Shown here in pieces: positions 60,983 to 64,000 of a stretch of 64,000 nucleotides of DNA. Origin of the DNA: Rodentibacter caecimuris. GTDB lineage: Bacteria; Pseudomonadota; Gammaproteobacteria; Enterobacterales; Pasteurellaceae. The notes beneath the pieces were generated by a model. It saw only the letters and a list, made by a program, of their open reading frames with translations, did not search any database and had not been told where the DNA came from. Where the stretch lies: positions 434,001 to 498,000 of the forward strand of contig NZ_BBXJ01000001.1 of the NCBI RefSeq assembly GCF_001019715.1. The letters are read 5' to 3'. A program made the translations under genes and the position numbers. Numbering within the stretch: the first letter of the stretch is position 1; every line of letters begins with the position of its first letter.

Positions 60983-61261
60983 ATGGCAAAAGGACAATCT
61001 TTACAAGATCCTTATTTAAATGCGCTACGTCGCGAGCGTATTCCCGTATCAATTTATCTGGTAAACGGGATTAAATTACAAGGGCAAATTGAATCATTCG
61101 ATCAGTTTGTAATTTTGTTAAAAAACACCGTAAACCAAATGGTGTACAAGCATGCAATTTCTACTGTTGTGCCGGCGCGTTCTGTTTCTCATCACAATAA
61201 TAATCACCATAATGTGCAGCCTGTAGAAGCTACGGAAGAAACCGGAACACAATCAGAATAA
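60983..61261 (+). CDS. hfq: RNA chaperone Hfq
   Basis: Hexameric Sm-like protein that pairs small RNAs with their targets. The Sm1 motif ([27 protein letters not shown]) and Sm2 ([16 protein letters not shown]) are intact; the 92-residue protein ends in a His/Asn-rich tail (SHHNNNHHN). A ribosome binding site (AAGGATAGC) precedes the ATG. hflX begins 8 bases after its stop; miaA, the usual upstream neighbour in E. coli, is absent. Confidence 0.97.
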   Translation: MAKGQSLQDPYLNALRRERIPVSIYLVNGIKLQGQIESFDQFVILLKNTVNQMVYKHAISTVVPARSVSHHNNNHHNVQPVEATEETGTQSE

Positions 61262-61269
61262 TTGATTCA

Positions 61270-62626
61270 ATGGATTGTAAAAAAACACTCAGTGCGGTTG
61301 AAAATTTACCTGAAATTTCAACCGCACTTTCTTTGCCCCAAGCTCATCAAGACTCGGTTTCTCAGTGTGATACCGCTATCGTTGTACATGTTTTCTTTTC
61401 GCAAAATAAAAATCTTGACGATCTCAAAGAATTTCTCTTGCTTGCTAAATCAGCCAATGTGAATACTTTGGAAGTAATAACAACCAGTCGTAGTACGCCC
61501 CAAGCTAAATATTTTGTGGGAGAAGGAAAAGCCCAAGAAATTGCCGATACGGTAAAAATATACAATGCGGATGTGATATTGGTTAATCATCAACTTACGC
61601 CCGCCCAAACACGTAATTTAGAAAATTTATGTCACTGTCGTGTTGTCGATCGAACGGGTGTCATATTAGATATTTTTGCCCAACGGGCAAGATCTCACGA
61701 AGGGAAATTACAAGTAGAACTGGCACAATTAAAACATTTAGCAACGCGTTTGGTTCGCCGTAAAACCGGTTTAGATCAACAAAAAGGTGCGGTTGGGCTA
61801 AGAGGGCCGGGGGAAACACAGCTTAGAGACAGATCGCCGTCTCATCAAAGTGCGTATTGGTCAGTTACAAAATCGTTTAGCAAAAGTCGAAAAACAACGT
61901 CATCAAAATCGTCAAACAAGACAAAAGGCAGATATTCCGACTATTTCACTGGTGGGTTATACCAACGCAGGAAAATCAACCCTTTTTAATGCAATCACAC
62001 AAGCTAAGGTCTATGCGGCGGATCAGCTCTTTGCCACACTCGATCCCACTTTACGCCGTTTACACATTCAAGATGTCGGCACAACCATTCTTGCCGACAC
62101 GGTAGGTTTTGTACGCCAACTGCCGCACGATTTGGTTTCCGCATTCAAATCCACTTTACAAGAAACCGTCGAAGCCGACCTTTTATTACATATCATTGAT
62201 GCAACTGATCCTCGAATGTCGGAAAATATAGAAGCGGTAGTTTCAGTATTGGAAGAAATCAAAGCGGATAATGTTCCCGCCTTGTTGGTTTACAATAAAA
62301 TTGATTTACTAAATGGCGTGTTACCCCATATTGAATATGATGATGACAATAAACCCATCGCAGTTTATCTTTCTGCACATAACGGGGAAGGCATTGATTT
62401 ATTATTGGAAGCCATCAAACTGCGGTTAAAAAATGAAATACTTTCGCTAAATCTTATTCTTCAACCTTATGAAGGAAAACTTCGTCATACCCTTTATCAA
62501 CAAGATACAATCCGCAACGAACAAATTACAGAACAAGGCGAATTTGCCTTAGATGTGCAAATCAATCGAGTGGAATGGCTAAAATTATGTAAGCAATTTC
62601 CAACTTTAATGCGGATAAAGATTTAG
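61270..62626 (+). pseudogene. hflX: GTPase HflX with one-base frameshift
   Basis: HflX is a ribosome-associated GTPase that splits stalled ribosomes. The first part (to about residue 184) ends in the conserved GPGETQL. The next expected residues, ETDRR, are found one base out of frame, so there is one extra base in 61822-61825 (within CTTA). The second frame (from about 61826) then reads normally through RIGQLQNRL and the G domain [19 protein letters not shown] and NKIDL to the end. Removing one base gives about 451 residues, the family size. The gene may be broken, or the base may be a sequencing error; a programmed shift is unlikely. Codon quality is good on both sides. Confidence 0.9.
61291..61328. 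repeat. Inverted uptake-sequence pair inside hflX
   Basis: AGTGCGGTTGAAA (61291-61303) and TTTCAACCGCACT (61316-61328) form 13 perfect pairs around codons 8-20 of hflX. Only the second copy is an exact 9-base uptake sequence. It is terminator-like, just after hfq. Confidence 0.85.
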
Positions 62627-62651
62627 TCGGCAATTTTTATACCAAGCAATA

Positions 62652-63605
62652 CTATTTTCCAATCTCATATTGCTTTAGCTTATTTGCAATCGCGGTATGC
62701 GATACGCCCAAGCGTTGCGCCAGTTTGCGGGTACTCGGATATTCTTTGTAAAAAGCCTGCAAAACCTTCGCTTCATATTGCCCGATAATATCCTCTAATG
62801 TTTGATTTTCAAATTCATCAACAGAAATGACCGCACTTTGCGGCAAGGTAAGATTTAAACTTTCCACACTCAACTGATTGTCTTTCGATAAAGAACAAGC
62901 ACGATATAAGGTGTTATAAAGTTCCCGAACATTTCCCTGCCAATCATATTGCTGCAAATAAACAAGAAAATCCTGATTAAAGGTAGGTAATTTTATTTTC
63001 AATTCATCACTTATTTCTTGTAAAAAGCCTTCTGCCAAGGGTTGAATGTCCGCAATACGCTCCCGTAACGGCGGTATGTTAATGACCAACACATTCAAAC
63101 GATGAAATAAATCGGCACGTACTTTACCTTGTTCAACTAAAAGGTTGAGAGGAACTTGAGAAGTGCAGATAACCCGCACGTTCGCATAATGTTCCTGTTC
63201 TTCCCCTACTCGGCGGAATGAACCGTCCGTTAAAAAACGCAATAATTTAGCTTGAAGATTGAGCGATAATTCCGCAATCCCATCCAACAATACCGTCCCT
63301 TCATTAGCATATTCAAAAAAACCGATCGTCTCACTGTTTCCCCGTTTCCGCCCAAACATTTCGCTTTCCGCATCTTCATCTGGCAAACCAGCACAATTTA
63401 CCGCAATGAATTTTTTATCTCGGCGTAAACTTTGGTAGTGGCATGCTTTTGCCAATAAATCTTTTCCCGTTCCGGTTTCACCTTGAATCAATAACGGCAC
63501 GTCAAACATCGCAAAACGTTGGGCATTTTCTACCGCACTTTTCATGGTTTCACTGTGGGTAACAAAGCAAGCGAAAGGATGTTGAGGATCAAATTTAGAA
63601 GTCAT
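62652..63605 (-). CDS. tyrR: Aromatic amino acid regulator TyrR (short form)
   Basis: Regulator of aromatic amino acid synthesis and transport genes. The 317 residues hold only the AAA+ domain (Walker A GETGTGKD at 42-49, Walker B TVLLDGIAEL) and a C-terminal helix-turn-helix (STRKLAQRLGVSHTAIANKLKQY). The N-terminal ACT and PAS domains of the 513-residue E. coli protein are missing. The GAFTGA loop needed to contact sigma-54 is replaced by GRKRGNSE, so it should work on sigma-70 promoters, as TyrR does. This short form is like Haemophilus TyrR. A perfect TyrR box lies in its own promoter. Confidence 0.92.
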   Translation of the reverse strand: MTSKFDPQHPFACFVTHSETMKSAVENAQRFAMFDVPLLIQGETGTGKDLLAKACHYQSLRRDKKFIAVNCAGLPDEDAESEMFGRKRGNSETIGFFEYANEGTVLLDGIAELSLNLQAKLLRFLTDGSFRRVGEEQEHYANVRVICTSQVPLNLLVEQGKVRADLFHRLNVLVINIPPLRERIADIQPLAEGFLQEISDELKIKLPTFNQDFLVYLQQYDWQGNVRELYNTLYRACSLSKDNQLSVESLNLTLPQSAVISVDEFENQTLEDIIGQYEAKVLQAFYKEYPSTRKLAQRLGVSHTAIANKLKQYEIGK

Positions 63606-63638
63606 GTTGAACAGTCCGAATAAATGGAAATCGAACCT

Positions 63639-63679
63639 ATAATAAGTGGTTTACACAAGCCTGTAAAGATTATTTTACA
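63639..63679 (-). promoter_or_regulatory. tyrR promoter with perfect TyrR box
   Basis: TGTAAA-N6-TTTACA (63662-63679) is an exact match to the strong TyrR box. Read on the minus strand, the half TTTACA (63667-63662) is also a -35; a 17-base spacer leads to -10 TATTAT (63644-63639). A further TTTACA half site lies at 63650-63655, six bases away. TyrR should therefore repress its own gene. Confidence 0.85.
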
Positions 63680-63681
63680 GA

Positions 63682-63712
63682 TAAACAAAAACCCCGTAAA
63701 AGGGGCTTTTAT
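63682..63712. terminator. Short terminator-like hairpin
   Basis: CCCC-GTAAAA-GGGG (63692-63705) with A and T runs on both sides. It is upstream of the tyrR promoter and downstream of the possible gene remnant at 63718-63852, so may end minus-strand transcription from there. Confidence 0.6.
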
Positions 63713-63717
63713 TAAAC

Positions 63718-63852
63718 TTATTTCTGTACTGTATTATTCAGTTCTTTTGAGATGATCTCCATAAATTCTAAACCGCTAAAGGCGAGATACCAATTTACCG
63801 AATCCCAAAAATGATATGTTCGTTTTGATAAGCTTTCGTCTGCTTGATGATG
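63718..63852 (-). pseudogene. Possible gene remnant
   Basis: An open stretch without a start codon reads HHQADESLSKRTYHFWDSVNW and ends EIISKELNNTVQK. An overlapping frame (VPDNDIIKQTKAYQNEH) looks protein-like just upstream, as if one gene had suffered frameshifts. A terminator-like hairpin follows. I recognise no family, and chance is possible. Confidence 0.25.
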
Positions 63853-63908
63853 TCATTATCCGGCACTTTTTAGGTATGGTACAACGGCTACATAATATCG
63901 AGAAACTC

Positions 63909-63936
63909 AAAGTGCGGTTAAATTAACCGCACTTTT
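63909..63936. terminator. Paired uptake-sequence hairpin near right edge
   Basis: AAAGTGCGGTTAA and TTAACCGCACTTT face each other (63909-63936) with a one- or two-base loop, then T on the plus strand. It lies just downstream of the minus-strand gene that ends at 63953. Confidence 0.78.
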
Positions 63937-63952
63937 TTCCATTAAATCTAAA

Positions 63953-64000
63953 TTATATTTTTAACATTCGCTCCGCTTCTTTTGCCCTTCTCAGGAATTG
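63953..64000 (-). CDS. C-terminal end of an unidentified gene (partial)
   Basis: The minus strand reads QFLRRAKEAERMLKI and a TAA stop (63955-63953), entering from the right edge. The charged helical character and the uptake-sequence terminator just after it suggest a real gene end. Fifteen residues are too few to name it. Confidence 0.35.
   Translation of the reverse strand, partial: QFLRRAKEAERMLKI

Noticed and set aside
61815-61835. Programmed +1 frameshift in hflX like that of prfB
   Set aside because: A GGGGG stretch precedes CTT, but at eight bases rather than three. The G-rich stretch is just the coding of the conserved GPGE motif, and no stop codon sits at the shift site.

Overview
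The window is chromosomal DNA from a member of the Pasteurellaceae, close to Haemophilus and Aggregatibacter. Three things support this. By eye it holds about 48 exact copies of the Haemophilus-type DNA uptake sequence (AAGTGCGGT or ACCGCACTT), in genes and between them. The lipoprotein Pal closely resembles Haemophilus outer membrane protein P6. TyrR is the short Haemophilus form, and base composition is low in GC. Nothing looks foreign: there is no prophage, insertion sequence, CRISPR array or integron. This is core genome, densely packed, with almost no accessory DNA.

Layout. 1-1864 (minus): cytochrome c maturation genes ccmA-ccmB-ccmC, the last cut by the window edge. 2156-2803 (plus): Mn superoxide dismutase. 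2845-9109 (minus): a small membrane methyltransferase, then rlmN-pilF-rodZ-ispG-hisS-yfgM. 9342-13919 (plus): pbpG and an iron/manganese ABC transporter (yfeABCD, also called afeABCD). 13951-16870 (minus): hinT-ycfL-nagZ-rlmC. 17013-23362 (minus): ppiD, mnmE-mntP, and rpmH-rnpA-yidD-yidC. 23689-27265 (plus): dnaA-dnaN-recF. 27368-34485 (minus): trmJ and the Isc iron-sulfur operon iscR-S-U-A-hscB-(DUF2625)-hscA-fdx-iscX. 34679-34851: two identical tRNA-Lys genes. 35022-42831 (minus): cydA-cydB-cydX-ybgE-ybgC and tolQ-tolR-tolA-tolB-pal.

43242-43547 (plus): a small exported protein. 43613-50462 (minus): aspS, a MazG-like/LOG pair, nudB, yebC, a lipoprotein and ruvC-ruvA-ruvB. 50606-51331: cmoA. 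51399-52730 (minus): glpT. 53002-56442 (plus): gloA, rnt, a histidine-rich leader peptide with attenuator, a YuiF-type transporter, and priC. 56491-56580: tRNA-Ser. 56720-59521 (minus): rne. 59924-62626 (plus): rluC, hfq and a frameshifted hflX. 62652-63605 (minus): tyrR. The last 400 bases hold the tyrR promoter, possible gene debris and the tail of an unidentified gene.

How it works together. The genes serve respiration and redox balance (ccm, cyd, sodA, isc), envelope integrity (tol-pal, yidC, ppiD, nagZ, pbpG), replication start and repair (dnaA, dnaN, recF, ruvABC, priC), and RNA handling (rne, hfq, rnpA, rlmN, rlmC, mnmE, trmJ, cmoA, rnt). The most informative signals are regulatory. 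They are a complete ribosome-mediated attenuator with a His/Arg-rich leader before the YuiF transporter, a perfect TyrR box on the -35 of tyrR itself, a near-consensus IscR type 1 site before iscR, an FNR-like site before sodA and a Fur-like site before yfeA. The main defect is a one-base frameshift in hflX. I found no convincing wholly new system; the attenuator, the DUF2625 gene inside the isc operon, and a terminator that carries the priC ribosome binding site deserve the closest look.
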